From Corydoras sp. C115 (taxonomy: Eukaryota; Chordata; Actinopteri; Siluriformes; Callichthyidae): a DNA stretch of 64,000 nucleotides. The stretch lies in contig JAFMOC010000003.1 of assembly GCA_019802505.1 (NCBI GenBank), positions 5,575,001-5,639,000 of the forward strand. The letters run 5' to 3'. Shown here piece after piece: positions 51,072 through 63,189 of this stretch (positions within the stretch are counted from its first letter, which is position 1; every line of letters starts with the position of its first letter). The notes under the pieces were generated by a model that did not search any database, was not told the DNA's origin, and saw only the letters and a list, made by a program, of their open reading frames with translations. The position numbers were made by a program, and so were the translations under genes.

Positions 51072-51434
51072 AGGGCGGCACGGTGGCTTAGTGGTTAGCA
51101 CGTTCGCCTCTCAGCGCTAGGGATTCCCGGTTCGAATCTCCATCTGGGTGGAGTTTCCATGTTCTCCCCGCGTCTGCGTGGGTTTCCTCCGGGTTCTCCG
51201 GTTTCCTCCCACAGTCCAAAAACATGGATCAAGTCAATTGAGTTCTCCAAATTGCCCCATGTAGAGTGTGTTTGTGTGCGTGTCTGTGTGTGTGAGTGTG
51301 TGCCCAGCGATAGATTGGCGCCCTGTCCTTGGTGTATCTGCCCAGCTCCCAAAATGTTCTCCCCTGGATGGGCATGGGGAACCCCCCTGCGACCCTAATA
51401 TAGGATAAAGCAGAAGCTAATGAATGAATGAATG
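51072..51434 (+). mobile_element. V-SINE-like element, full length, 12-bp target duplication
   Basis: The best-preserved copy. Starts 'agggcggcacggtggctt', with intact A box 'tggcttagtgg' and B box 'ggttcgaatct'. Tail 'gaatgaatgaatg'. Exact flanks 'aattcagctgtg' lie at 51060-51071 and 51435-51446. Confidence 0.96.
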
Positions 51435-51464
51435 AATTCAGCTGTGTGCACTCAAACTGATTTT

Positions 51465-51615
51465 GTAACTTAGTGGGTAGAGTGTTGGCCTAACAAAGAT
51501 GAGGGCTTGAACTCTGAGTCAACCAAAACCCTTAGCCCTCATTACATGGTTTACTCTGTGCTCTGACCAAACCATCAGTTGTATTTTGAATAAAAGCATC
51601 CTGAAAACGTAAATA
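51465..51615 (+). mobile_element. Second tRNA-derived SINE family, diverged
   Basis: A-box-like 'taacttagtgggtagagtg', then 'acccttagccctcattac' and 'gaataaaagcatcctgaaaa'. Confidence 0.65.
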
Positions 51616-52590
51616 AGAAAAATAGACCAATACACTAGCATGCATGCATTTAAGCATAATTTTATGTATACTGTATGTATGTATACTGTATATATATATT
51701 ATATGTATCTTATTTATATTTAAAATGTCATGTTTTTTTGGGATGTGGGACGGTATGTCAAACAGCAACAAGTGCTAGATTAGATTTTAGCAAGATTATT
51801 TTTTGGGAGTTTGCATGTTCCCACCATGTTTGTTTTCAAATTTTGCAACAGATGGCGTTCATGTCACAGCTTGGGAGATTTGCGCGCCTCGGCGAGGGAT
51901 GGACCTTTGTGCCACAGCACAAGGACTTTTGTGCTACGGTGCATACGGTGACATTTTCATTTTTCGGGGTTCATTAGCATGAGAAGATGGGTCAGGAGTG
52001 CTAAATATACACTCCAAATTGGACTTTCTTTGGATTGGATTGATTTTTTTTCCTGTGTTCTGGTCTTTGGGGTGGTTGTTTGATTTAATTAGTTAATTAT
52101 TCTTTAATTCACTCAGTGGGCTGTTATTTTTTTCCGTGTTTGACCATCACACGTTTTCCTTTGTTTGGATTCAAGTTCTTCTTCTTTAAGTTGGGGTTAG
52201 AACGTCATTTTAAGTTAGTCCTGTTTGCTTGTACACGCTTGTGTGTTTGTTTCTCTAGTGTTTTTGACTTAAAAACATTTTTCCACATAATTATTTGCTG
52301 ATTTTTGGACTGGCAGCAAGTTGTGACAACTTTAAACTGCTTTAGTTTAATTTAACTGTGAATGGCTGACAGTATTATTATCTTTGTCCACTATAAATGT
52401 ACTGTAAGTGTACTTTTAAAAAGCTTTAGAATAATATTTTGACCTAACAAAGATTAACATGAATCTAAGGAACTGAAGTGAACTAATGTATTGTATATTA
52501 AATAATTTAAGAACAGTACATTTATATGGTGCATGTCATAAACTATATCAATTATGAATATTAATCCATTTATTTTTGCAAAGAAGCTTG
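51616..52590. other. Unrecognised, T/G-rich plus strand
   Basis: 52020-52320 is strongly T- and G-rich on the plus strand. I considered an LTR but found no boundaries. Confidence 0.35.
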
Positions 52591-52599
52591 ATATCAGGA

Positions 52600-52760
52600 C
52601 TGTGGTCAATCTTCTGGTGCTTGGACAGTTTGTCTCCCAGCTGCCTGTGAGAATGGAATAGGTCCAGTGGCACTGCCTGCTGTAGATAGATGAGGCTGTG
52701 ACTTTGGCCAAAAACCACCTGGCTCAGTACAAGTGGATGGACCTTGCTCATCTGTGTTTT
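52600..52760 (+). pseudogene. SCAN-like gag scrap of a Ty3/gypsy-type element
   Basis: From 52619 one frame reads LGQFVSQLPVRME*VQWHC and, after a second stop, IDEAVTLAKNHLAQY. SCAN domains and the related gag of Gmr1-like gypsy elements have the pattern 'LxQFxxxLPxxxxxWVxxHxPxSxxEAVxLAExHL'. The match covers the middle and end of the domain. Two in-frame stops and no neighbouring gag or pol make it a dead remnant. A host SCAN zinc-finger gene is unlikely in fish. Confidence 0.55.
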
Positions 52761-55077
52761 CGTTACACTATTTTTGATTCTTTCTCTCTTGCTCTTGCTT
52801 TTCCCTATCTCTTTCCCTTTCTATCTTGGTGCCACACAAGTGGAGTCCAACACTAAGTATTTGGACAAACCCCTCTGTATCTGTGTGTCAGACAGATGCT
52901 GCCAACATCAGGGACTACTGGCTAGAGACAGAGTGACTCAAGCCATCTTCAGTGCCTGTATCAGAGATCTAACACCTCATTAGGCACAACATGCACTATA
53001 CTAAATGGAGAGGTGACTTTCTGACTCTGTATTTGATTATGTGAGATGGAATGATGGTAAAAATCTGACATCTGGTGCTTTCCAGTTTTTCTTAGTTATT
53101 GATAATCTGGTATGCCAAGTAATAAAGGACACTTAGATAAAATAAATTATTACTCATTTATTGGTGTCATGAAGATGCTGGGAAGTATTATTTCAGGTGG
53201 CTTATTGTAACCCAATGTAGGGGCATGAAACAACATTTTACTGTCTCTTGACTCACTTTTACTTGCTAGGCATTCAAGCCAAACTCTGACGTGTGTAGCC
53301 CAATGATTGAGGTCCCATTTGAAATAATTGAGATGGACCCCTTTAAAGCCATTAGATCAGTCAGCACTGGAATACAGCTCTTTATTAGTCATAGTGAATT
53401 ATGCAGTGTGATATCCAGAGGCAGTGCAACAGCACAACATTTTAGCACTTAGCGTTGTGGAGACACTCTTCAAAATTGTCTCTCCTGTTAGAAAATTGAA
53501 ATTCAGAATGCTCTTTACTTGAGAGCAAAGCTGTACGTACAGAGGAAAATGGCACAAGAAAATTTGCACTAAGAGCAAGAACGTCATGGCTGTACAATAG
53601 AGGTGCACAGCTTGGGGAATTTCAACCAAATGGCAAAGTGCAGTCCACATCAATCTCCAAATTATTTACAAAGTGACAAAAATCCTTCATGGTCACACAG
53701 CAGGTCAGACTACAGGCACGTGTAGTCAGTTTTATACAGGCTTACTAAAAAAAAAAAATAAATAAAATAAAAGTTTAAATTCTGTGCTAATGCTAATAAC
53801 CTTTTATTAAAAGGCATTTTGTTTTTCATTTCAATCAATTGATGGAATAGTGGAGGCTATGGCACTGCTCAGATGAGTGAATGGAGGGGTGTAGCTAAAG
53901 AATCATGAAAGGTAACAGACTTGCCTGACATTTTCTTTTGTATTGGGGCTAAAATATATAGTGAAATATAATTAAGATCTTGGAAGTGAGAGAAAGCAGG
54001 CCTGATACAAAAGACAAAAGGCCCTATTTTAGTGATCTTTAGCAAGCCGTCAACAGCACAGCTTGTTTATGTTAGGGATCACTAAGATCCCGATAATTAT
54101 TTGGAACCCTACTCGGAAAATCAGATCGAAACCTAGATTCGATAAGGTGAATTAAGTGTGGTATTATATGCCGATTGTTGGTTATTTTTTATACCACATT
54201 AGATTGAACTGATTATTTAATTTTTATAACTTATTTTGGGGTTATTTTGTTCACATATAGCTTCAGAAGATCAGGGTGTAAATGCAAAAATAAGTACACA
54301 ATCAGATGATCAGTGCATGAGAATTTTCTACAAACACAGCCAAACACCATTTTCTACATTTTAACTGCCACACAGAGCACCTTTTTTTCAACTAGTGCTC
54401 AAATCAGACTAGCATTCAAATGGCATCTCTATCAATCAGCACACAAATTAGAAAATCAGTACATCATTAGCAGACATTCAACTTAATTTTGAAGGCATTG
54501 CAATAACAGCTGGGTCCATTTGCAATGAAATTAGATAAGGGATGAGATCATTAGTGAGAGTGATTATAGAGAAGCAACTGTGACGTGTGCTGTCTAAAAC
54601 ACATCACGGTTCCAAAAAAAAAAAAAAAAAAAAAAAGCCTGTGATTATGAAAACTTAAATGATTTTTTTTGTTATTATTTACACATTTTTCCACTTAAAG
54701 TAATCACTTGTACAAGTTTGTGATGAATAAGAAACTAGTCCAGTGTGTTTCTAGAGGGATGCTGCAGCAAAGACAGGTGTGCACGTTCAGAGGTTTTTCA
54801 CTGAATTTAATCTTTTTTTTTCTATTTTTGAAAACATGTACACTTAATAATTTCACAAACTGTACATTGATGTCCTGCACTGTTGCCTGGCTACCTGGCT
54901 ACCTGGTGTTGTTGTTGGACCTCACAGGGTTTCGTCCAACAGGGAGGGAGATCCACTGTTGCTTCGGTTTGCCCATTTTTCATTTGTTAACTCCGTCACA
55001 CAATGAAAGGTTTCTTTCTATAAAAACAAACAATTACCAGGAAGTCTACATTACTACTTTGTCTTGTTCTTTGAGTG
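52761..55077. other. Unrecognised sequence
   Basis: A pyrimidine-rich segment at 52750-52830 and A-runs near 53745 and 54616-54637. No gene or nameable repeat. A 132-codon open frame at 54708-55106 overlaps repeat-like sequence and has no motif. Confidence 0.4.
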
Positions 55078-55150
55078 TTCAGGCTTATGACTCAAAGTTG
55101 CTTTGAAACAATGCATTATTGTAAACAGCGCTATATGAATTAACTGTACA
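55078..55150 (+). mobile_element. Fish LINE/SINE 3'-tail repeat
   Basis: 'ttgctttgaaacaatgc' then 'attgtaaacagcgctatatg', the same tail type as at 44630-44700. Confidence 0.6.
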
Positions 55151-55478
55151 TGAACTGTAGGTTGCATCCTCTACCCCTAATATGCAACAACAAATGAGCT
55201 GCTGTAACTGTATCTGCAACCATGTGAAATTCAACATCAGCTTCTGAGACGAGAAGGAATTTGAGACGTTAAACTGGTTGAGAATTTCACCAGAAAAGCA
55301 ACTTAAATCATCTGCAGAATGGCTGATACAGGAACCTTAGAGAACTCAATTTGTCACAAGTAAAGGAACGCATCTGCAGCTTGTCTACATGATAGTCTTT
55401 TTATTTGTTAGCTACAATTGATAAAGGTTTATGATCTGTTGTATGGTAGAGAAAACTATAACGATACAGTATATGTAT
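55151..55478. other. Unrecognised sequence
   Basis: No supported feature. Confidence 0.4.
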
Positions 55479-55800
55479 ATTCATTCATTATCTCCCGCTT
55501 TATCCTCTAGTAGGGTCGCGGTGGGGTTCCCCCAATGCCCATCCAGGGGAGAACACCTCGGGCGCTGGGCAGATAGACCCAGGACAGGGCACCAATCCAT
55601 TGCTGGGCACACACTCACTCACACACACACACACACACTCTATATGGGGAAATTTGGAGAATTCAATCCATGTTTGGACTGTGGGAGGAAACCGGAGAAC
55701 CCGGAGGAAACCCACGCGAACACGGGGAGAACATGGAAACTCCACCCAGTTGGGGATTCGAACCGGGAATCCCTAGCGCTGAGAGGCGACCGTGCCGCCT
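55479..55800 (-). mobile_element. V-SINE-like element lacking the A box
   Basis: Near full length on the minus strand with perfect B box 'ggttcgaatcc' (complement at 55757-55767). The head reads 'ggcggcacggtcgcctctca', so the 20 bp holding the A box are missing. It has a short CA expansion at 55618-55640. Confidence 0.93.
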
Positions 55801-55801
55801 A

Positions 55802-55885
<84 letters not shown>
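55802..55885 (+). repeat. (TA)n microsatellite between two SINEs
   Basis: A pure TA tract between the head of one minus-strand SINE and the tail of the next. Confidence 0.95.
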
Positions 55886-55888
<3 letters not shown>

Positions 55889-56049
55889 TTCATTCATTAT
55901 CTTTCGCTTTATCCTATATTAGGGTCGTGGGGGGGTTCCCCATGCCCATCCAGGGGACAACGTTTCGGGCGCTGGGCAGACACACCCAGGACAGGGCACC
56001 AATTTATCGCTGGGCACACACTCACTCACACAGACACGCACACAAACAC
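55886..56049 (-). mobile_element. V-SINE-like element, 5'-truncated
   Basis: On the minus strand it holds the 3' body from the TG-rich segment to 'gataatgaatgaatgaat', which runs into (TA)n. Its truncated end abuts the LINE fragment at 56050. Confidence 0.92.
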
Positions 56050-56578
56050 GGCTCCGCTGTGGAGATCGTCAAGAACACCAAGTTCCTTGGAGTTCACCTG
56101 GCAGAGGATCTCACCTGGTCTCTCAACACCAGCACCATCGCCAAGAAGGCCCAGCAGCATCTCTACTTCCTACGAAGGCTGAGGAAGGCACATCTCCCAC
56201 CCCCCATCCTCACCACATTCTACAGGGGAACCATTGAGAGCATACTGAGCAGCTGCATCACCACCTGGTTCGGGAACTGCACCGTATCGGACCGCAAGTC
56301 CCTGCAGCGGGTAGTGAAGATGGCTGAGAAGATGTCTTGGTGTCTCTCTCCCCTCCATCACGGACATTTACACTACACGCTGCATCCACAAGGCAACCTG
56401 CATTGTGGATGACAACACTCACCCCTCACACACACTCTTTGAACTCCTGCCTTCTGGAAAAAGGTACCGGAGCATCCGGGCCAACACCTCCAGACAGCGT
56501 AACAGTTTCTTTCCTCAGGCCATCAGACTCTTAAACAATTTCACCAGCACTGTTACCTCTCCACTAAATGTTAACTGA
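56050..56578 (+). pseudogene. LINE reverse transcriptase C-terminus, frameshifted
   Basis: The frame from 56050 reads VEIVKNTKFLGVHLAEDLTW, then AKKAQQHLYFLRRLRK, TTFYRGTIESILSSCITTWF and SLQRVVKMAEKM. This is the conserved thumb and C-terminal region of L2/CR1-group LINEs in fish. A frameshift near 56330 moves the rest to another frame: CIVDDNTHPSHTLFELLPSG, SRQRNSFFPQAIRLLN, then the stop. Codon quality is good and GC content is well above its surroundings, so this is a fairly recent 5'-truncated insertion with one visible lesion. Confidence 0.88.
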
Positions 56579-56767
56579 ATGTTAATATTTATTGTTCATT
56601 ACTTGAATTACTTGAATGTTTACTTGGGAAAAAAAATACAAAATTGTTAATTACTTGAATGTTTATTTTTCATACCTAAATGTTTACTGTTCATTACATG
56701 AATGTTTATTGTTCTGTGTATTGTCCTATATTTATTGAAATTATTGTGTTTGCACATATACAGTATA
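56579..56767 (+). mobile_element. LINE 3' untranslated tail with irregular repeats
   Basis: Repeats of 'acttgaatgttta' and 'ttcattac(a/t)tgaatg' follow the LINE stop codon. Confidence 0.6.
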
Positions 56768-57045
56768 TCCATCTGTCCTCTTCCGCTTTATCCTCTACTA
56801 GGGTCGCAGGGGGGTTCTCCATGCCCATCCAGGGGAGAGCGTTTCGGGCGCTGGGCAAATACACCCAGGACAGGGTGCCAATCTATCCCTCGGCACACAC
56901 TTCCTTACACAGAAACACTCTATATGGGGTAATTTGGAGAATTCAATTGACCTTAGTTCATGTTTTTGGAATGTGGGAGGAATCCGGAGAACCCGGAGGA
57001 AACCCATGTGAACATGCAAACTCCACCCAGATGGAGTTTGACCAG
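56768..57045 (-). mobile_element. V-SINE-like element, head lost
   Basis: The body is nearly complete on the minus strand, with 'tttcctccgggttctccgga' (complement at 56984-57003). It stops at the 'ccatctgggtgg' position, so A and B boxes are missing. The tail lacks TGAA units. Confidence 0.9.
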
Positions 57046-57594
57046 CGCATAAAGGCAAGGTAGCTGCACCGCTGAAATAGCAATCCACTTAGATCAGACT
57101 GCAGCTGGTTCTTAAAAGGAACAGAAAGTGACTCGCTGATTGGTTTATTGCATGTTACGCCCAATACACACAAGTTATAGAGACTTATTATATCCCTTTT
57201 GCGTTTTTTGAGTTGCGTATGGCATACATTTCCTGTCATTACAATAGCAAAGACAAACGCCCATGCCCTAAATTAAGCTGCACAGTGCGTGGTGCATATT
57301 CCCAATGTGTAAGCACAGTAGGCAAAATAGATCTCAAGTTAATGATTTACCAAGAAAACATCAATAAGTGAGACTACATAGACAAAAGCCAAAAGCAAAA
57401 CAACCCAGTGATAAACAATACACAATAAAGAATAAACAATATCCAATATTTGTCTGCAGCTATTTTGTAACTACATTATAAACTGCATGCATGAATGATA
57501 ATTAAAAAATGTCACTTAAAACATGAAAAACTTTCAGTGACTTTTCAAACAACCACTTATTCACACACACACACACAAACACACACATTATATA
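57046..57594. other. Unrecognised, short CA run
   Basis: A (CA)n near 57563-57588. Otherwise nothing. Confidence 0.4.
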
Positions 57595-58128
57595 TGTCAG
57601 CGTTCGGGGCGCTGTCCGGAAAATGGCGGTACAGCGCGGTGTGGTGGAGAGTAGATAGAGCCAGGCGACCAGGTAAGCGAACACAACCACTTTATTCACT
57701 CAATTCTGCGGGAACGCCGCAGGAGGTGACGCGAACCGAAATAAGCCAAAGAAACACCGACTAGCGGGAACGCCGCTGACTACCCGATGAAACGTGTAGT
57801 AATCGGTACTAAATCTAAAAACAGCAAACGGCGGAAAAGCCGCTGGATGCGGGGCGAGATAAGCCCAGAGAGAAATATAGATAAATGCAATACAAACATA
57901 ATTACCCACACGAAACACCCGACGTGACGTTTGAGCAGGAGCTCAAACGAACTCAATGCTGACCTACTGACTGCTCAGCCGGGATGCCTTAAATGCAGTC
58001 AGTAGGCAGCACGTGATCAAGTAGGACCCAATCCCTGCCCAAGGGGGTGGGTCCTACCTACGGAAGCCTGGAACGGCCAAAAACCGATACACGGGAGGCA
58101 GGGAGGAGGGGCCCAACCCTCCTAACCT

Positions 58129-58132
<4 letters not shown>
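57595..58132 (-). mobile_element. Probable solo LTR, 538 bp
   Basis: Ends TGTCAG and CTGACA form a 6-bp inverted terminal repeat inside TA-rich flanks. On the minus strand there is a TATA-like 'gcatttaagg' (about 57998-57985) and an AATAAA at about 57695-57690, leaving a short 3' end, as expected for an LTR. GC content is high. Two perfect stem-loops lie in the U3 part: 57963-57973 with 57996-58006 (11 bp), and 58021-58030 with 58048-58057 (10 bp). A target duplication cannot be proven because both flanks are TA repeats ('tata'). Confidence 0.75.

Positions 58133-58194
<62 letters not shown>
58133..58194 (+). repeat. (TA)n microsatellite
   Basis: TA tract directly after the LTR. Confidence 0.95.
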
Positions 58195-58195
<1 letters not shown>

Positions 58196-58197
<2 letters not shown>

Positions 58198-59694
58198 TAA
58201 TGAATTATCCCCATACTGTATCCGATATTTTTTTTTTGCTCATGTCCCTTTAGGGGCTCTGTAAAACAATGACAACGTTCTAAAACAAAAGAGGGTTTTG
58301 TGAAGGGCAAAAGTAATAAATATTGATGAGCTTGAGCTTTAGAGCATGTAAACAACCAAGCCCAGCTGTACAATTAACTGTTTAGAGAAGTGCTAAAAGA
58401 TACCACAAATCCAGAAGATCACATCTGTATGCCTGCCATTGAATGATTTATTCATTCAAAACAAATGGGACCTCTGGAAGCCCAGTATTTAAAGGACTGC
58501 AATAGCACAACAAAGTTAACCACATGTGTATCAAAGGTAAGCTTAGGCCAGACAAACTAAAGAAGCTGGCACTTTAAAGTCGAAGTGAAGAGGAAGTGAC
58601 TGACAGTACAGCTGAATGTGGGATTAGTGTGTGTGTGAGACAGAGTACAAAGGATGAAGTTGCCTTGTGAATTTGTGTGTACTGAAGTGATAATAGAATA
58701 CATTTGGGTATTAGAAAACTGAAAGTCTGTATTTTAACTTTAATACCAATTCTCTTTACTGCAGCCTTTATATTGTGTTAGATATGAACAAAGTAGGACA
58801 AATTTGTGACAGATATTCTCTTCCGCTCTCTCTTTCTCCCCTAAAGAAATAAAATAATTAGAACACTTAGACAACAAACAGAAGATTTTATGACCTCTTG
58901 TTCAGAGTTGGTCCCTATTATACAGCTATTACAGCTTCCAGGTCTTTGTGAATACTTTCTATAAGAAGACTTTCTCTTTAAAGCGTGTCTAATGGAAGCA
59001 TTCATCTAATACAGCATTTATGAAGTTAGACACAGATAGAAATCTCTATGCTCTCATCCCTCTCAACGGTATCAGGTTCTAACAGAGAAAACCTAGCTGT
59101 ATTTATTTATCTTGCCTTGCATTCCCCAAACTGTTTCCACAAAGTTGAAAAGCAAAATATGAATTTTATATAATCTCAAAAAATAGGACCAAATGAAGCT
59201 AGAAATATTATGAGGTGTGATCCAATACTATAATCCATATTAGGTGAACATATACAAACAGGGTGTCTCACAAGTAAGGAAAAGCCCACGTAAACTAAAA
59301 GCAGTTTTGTAGCCAGTGAACCAAACATAGACACAAACTATGCAGAACAAGGAAACATGTTAAGCCATTTTACTATCTTAAACTAACAAGAGGCAGCAGA
59401 ACTGTGCAGCAGCTGTGAGGGCTGTGAGTTTTTTCAGGTAAATTCTTGTGTGTTTTGACACTGTGGTCTCTTGTCTCTTTACAACAGATATGCATTGTGG
59501 TTTTAAGAAACATAAAGACTCAATACATGATTGCACTACTATATTAAAATTAGAATCTGAAAATAACAAAAATATTATCCACACAAAATTAAATCAAAAT
59601 CAGATCAGATCAGATCAGTAAATAAAATTATTAAAAAGTTTACAAATAATGTACCACAAATAAAGGTTGGAAGGGAGTTAAATATCTTTATTTC
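58196..59694. other. Unrecognised AT-rich sequence
   Basis: No supported feature. A small 'cagat' run of four units lies near 59600-59618. Confidence 0.4.
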
Positions 59695-59920
59695 TCATCT
59701 CATTATCTATTATTGCAGGGAAGAATGTTTGCCTCTGGGCAGATATACTCAGGACATTGTGCAAATCCATTGCTCAGCACGCACTTACACAGACACTATA
59801 TAGGGGCAATTTAAAGCAGCTTATTTACATTGAATCTAAGTTTTTAGACTGTGGATGGAAAGAGGAGAACCTTTTGAAAACCCACTTAGACACATGGAGA
59901 ACATGGAAACTCTTCTTACA
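59695..59920 (-). mobile_element. V-SINE-like element, old copy
   Basis: Family order is kept on the minus strand from a degraded central block ('ttagactgtggatggaaaga' on plus) to 'attatctattattgcaggga'. The head is lost. Confidence 0.75.
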
Positions 59921-59959
59921 CAGTAAGCAAATGACATTTAAAATTGTCAAAGTTGTGTC

Positions 59960-60345
59960 AACTCGTCTGGGCTTGTAAACATTTTTTCTGGAAAAAAAAA
60001 TGTGTGTTCCAGGTCAAAAATGAAAAGGTCCACTCAGACAGTTATCAGCATAAAGTCCAAAAGCCAGGGTCTGTCATGGTATGGGGTGTCAGTGATCTTG
60101 GCAAATGTAATTTACTGTTCTATAATGGCAGCATTAATGTAGAAAAGTACCCTGAAATCTTAGCGCATATGATGCCTACAATTTGTATTTTTTGGGGGAT
60201 ATTTAGGGATATTTAGTGATGCATTTTTCAACAAGACACTGAAAAACAATTATGGCACGCATTAGAAAGGCTGTGAAAAGTGGGTACAAGTAATGAAATG
60301 GCCTGCCTAAAGTCTTGACCCATAATGAATTGAGAATATGACGAA
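59960..60345 (+). pseudogene. Tc1-type transposase remnant
   Basis: One frame at 60010-60180 reads QVKNEKVHSDSYQHK, then QKPGSVMVWGVSDLGKCNL and NVEKYPEILAHMM. VMVWG and the 'GSxNxEKYxEIL' block are typical of the Tc1 catalytic core. Further on, FQQDTEK (in a shifted frame, about 60229) and QVMKWPA*SLDP**IENM (from about 60287) correspond to 'FQQDN...' and 'QVMxWPAQSPDLNPIENLW'. Stops and shifts are frequent. The sequence to about 60660 may be its 3' untranslated part. The superfamily is likely, the exact family unknown. Confidence 0.65.
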
Positions 60346-60670
60346 AAATGCAAAAAAGAAAAATGCAATGACGACCAATTACTGTTAAACACCTTGGGAT
60401 GAGACAAAATAACACCTAAAATGCCTGAAATCCTTTGTGCCCAAAGTGGTAAAGAGTATATCAATCTTAATATTTTTTAGAAGGTGCTGCAGGTCTGAAA
60501 TACAAGAATGGTCGTTTCTTAACAAATAAAATTAAGTTGACAAGACAAAAAAATTAAACATCTCAGGTTGGTGCTGTCTGAAGTAAAGTGAAAGTCAAAG
60601 CAAAATTGAGAATTTTTTTTTTTTATATTTTTTTGAACTGTCATGCTGTCACCACTTTTGTTTTATAATA

Positions 60671-61338
60671 CACATATATACAGTGCTGTCTTAAATAGTT
60701 AAGCAAAATTACATGATCATCAGTGGAATGCAATTTAACATACAAAAGCTCAGCTGTATTGTCAAATCCATAACCCATTTAAATCTGGCTTTTCAGCATT
60801 TGCTATAAACATTAGCTGGCTGCAGAAAACATTTACTGTCTAAGCTAAAAGAGGTATATGTCAATTACCATTGAGATTTTGAAAGCCCCTGTCATACATG
60901 AAAGTTCAAGCTTGTGTCAAGGCTTATTTATAAGTTACGTAGGAATAAATAAACTGACAATTTTAATGAGATGTAACAATTTGTGTGTGCATGGGGATGT
61001 TTGCAGATCACATCTAAAAAATTTAAAGATCCTCTGGCTGAGCCGTCAAGACAAAAAAAAAATGCAGCCCACTGAGAGTTTTAAGACTTTCTAAAGAAAA
61101 AAACAAAGTTACATTTCCTGCAGTTAACACTAAACCAAGGATTGTTCACCACACATCAGTGGGATTCCAAAGCCTGTAGGTCAACTTCAATATGCAGCTT
61201 ACATCATCAGAATAGGCACATTCCAAATCCACACTGAGCTGCATCTAGTGAAAAAGCTGACATCTCCTAAGATGACAATTTCTGGACTTCTGAGATTAAA
61301 GTGCTTCTGAATCAGTGACTAACTAATATTATAATGAT
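60671..61338. other. Unrecognised sequence
   Basis: No supported feature. Confidence 0.4.
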
Positions 61339-61790
61339 GCTTGAAAGTTTGTGAACCCTTTAGAATTGTATATATTTTTTAAAGCAGACAGAGAACCAAC
61401 TCAAAAGAGAAAAAAATATTAAACTGGGTCATTTATATACTAAAGAAATAATCCAATATCATATATCTGAGTGACACTTTTGGGATTAGTAGATGATTTG
61501 AATGATATTACAGCCATTTGTTTTCAGTCCATATTATAACAACTAGGTTTTAAATAATAATACTATATTACTATATACTATTGTTTTAAAAAACCTTTAT
61601 TAGAATATTACTATGCAGTCTAACTCTCTAAAGATGGCTGTGTAACCTTTTTCTAAGCCCCATAGCAATCTACATTTTTGTGCCATGATACACTTTTACA
61701 AAAATCTGCTATGACGATCAGACTTTGATGGACCCCAGTTCTTAAAATAAAAAAGGGCACCCACTCTTACCTGACTGTCAGCCAATTTAT
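61339..61790 (-). mobile_element. Tc1-type element remnant, transposase almost fully deleted
   Basis: The left part begins 'gcttgaaagtttgtgaaccc', which I recognise as a common fish Tc1 terminal repeat. The right part, read on the minus strand, holds the 5' leader of the same type of element ('gagtgggtgccctttttta', 'tcaaagtctgatcgtca') and a start-like ATGGCAC. A decayed stub of the N-terminus follows. The transposase body is absent. Confidence 0.6.
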
Positions 61791-61977
61791 AAAAAAATAA
61801 ATAAATTAAAAAAACCTGGCTTTTACCTTTTATTACATGTATTATTATGTAGTAACCTATATTTATTATTGATTGTATTATTTCTCAATAAATTAAAACA
61901 AAGTTTTAAGTTTTAAGTTTTTTTTCATTATTTGTTTAAGTTCATTCTCTTTATCTACCATTATATTTAGAAGAAAT

Positions 61978-62105
61978 GTGTGGTAGCTCAGTGGTTAGGG
62001 TGTTGGGCTATCAATCGGAAGGTTGAAGGTTGGGGTTTTCTGAACCCAATCATCAATTTGGTATACTTATAGATGGCTTAGATAAAAACATCTGCTATAT
62101 GACAT
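61978..62105 (+). mobile_element. Second tRNA-derived SINE family, internally deleted
   Basis: A perfect head 'ggtagctcagtggttagggt' and 'gggctatcaatcggaaggtt'. Then it jumps to 'agataaaaacatctgctata'. Confidence 0.8.
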
Positions 62106-62366
62106 ATTTTATTTATACAGAATTTAGTAGTTCTGTGGCACCACAGATTTTGTAAACCACCTCATCCCCAAAAATGTTAAAGGATAAACAAACTTGAACT
62201 AGACCTTTGAACATATAGATTTTTTTATTTAGCAACTTCCCAAAAAGACCCAAAATTCAAAGAGTAATGAAGATGAAACAGAACATGATCACAGAGGGAT
62301 ACATTGCGGAATTTATAAGAAATGCTACTAATTCACACTTTAGTTAGAATGTTAAGTGTAAATATT

Positions 62367-62705
62367 CATTCATTCATTCATTATCTTCCGCTTTATCCTA
62401 TATTAGGTTTGCGGGGGGGTTCCCCATGCCTATCCAGGGGAGAACGTTTCGGGCACTGGGCAGATACACCCAGGACAGGGCGCCAATCTATCGCTGGTCA
62501 CACACTCACACACTCTATATTGGGCAATTTGGAGAACTCAATTGACTTGATCCATGTTTTGGACTGTGGGAGGAAATTGGAGAACCCGGAGGAAACCCAC
62601 ACGGACACGGGGAGAACATGGAAACTCCACCCAGATGGGGATTCGAACCGGGAATCCTTAGTGCTGAGAGGCGAACATGCTAACCACTAAGCCACCGTGC
62701 CGCCC
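62367..62705 (-). mobile_element. V-SINE-like element, full length, 13-bp target duplication
   Basis: Complete on the minus strand from 'gggcggcacggtggctta' to a (TGAA)n tail, with intact A and B boxes. Exact flanks 'aagtgtaaatatt' lie at 62354-62366 and 62706-62718. Internally slightly shortened in the TG-rich segment. Confidence 0.96.
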
Positions 62706-62718
62706 AAGTGTAAATATT

Positions 62719-63189
62719 AATTATAATATTTCAAAGACCTATGTGGAGTTTGGTCATAGTCTTAAGATCTAGTTATCTGTTATCTTCATCGTTACAAAAC
62801 AATTGCAAATATTAAACTTTTTATGATCATAACAAATCCATGGTCAGAACAGCAAAAATACTAAGTTTTGATTTCCTTAAAAGCTAAAATGTTTCAGGTC
62901 ACCCTGCCGACTGACCAAACTTGAGAATGAGAATGGCAGTAAATAAAAGCTTGCTTCGAAAATCCAAAATTTTATACATTTGTATTTACATGATTTTTGT
63001 GCACAAGAAATGAATGTACCTTTTTCCAATTTTATGCAAAACAGTTTAATGCAGTGACAAGTAAATGGCACCAATCTCTAAATGTTTGTAAAATTCTCAA
63101 GACTGTGTGCTAAACATTTGACATGCATTTGTCAGTTTTGTGGTCAAAGTACGGCGTCAGTTATGGTACAGCATTCCCTTAAGCAATAA
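62719..63189. other. Unrecognised AT-rich sequence
   Basis: No supported feature. Confidence 0.4.

Noticed and set aside
52020..52320. T/G-rich segment as another LTR
   Set aside because: No TG...CA boundaries, no target duplication and no clear TATA/polyadenylation order could be found.
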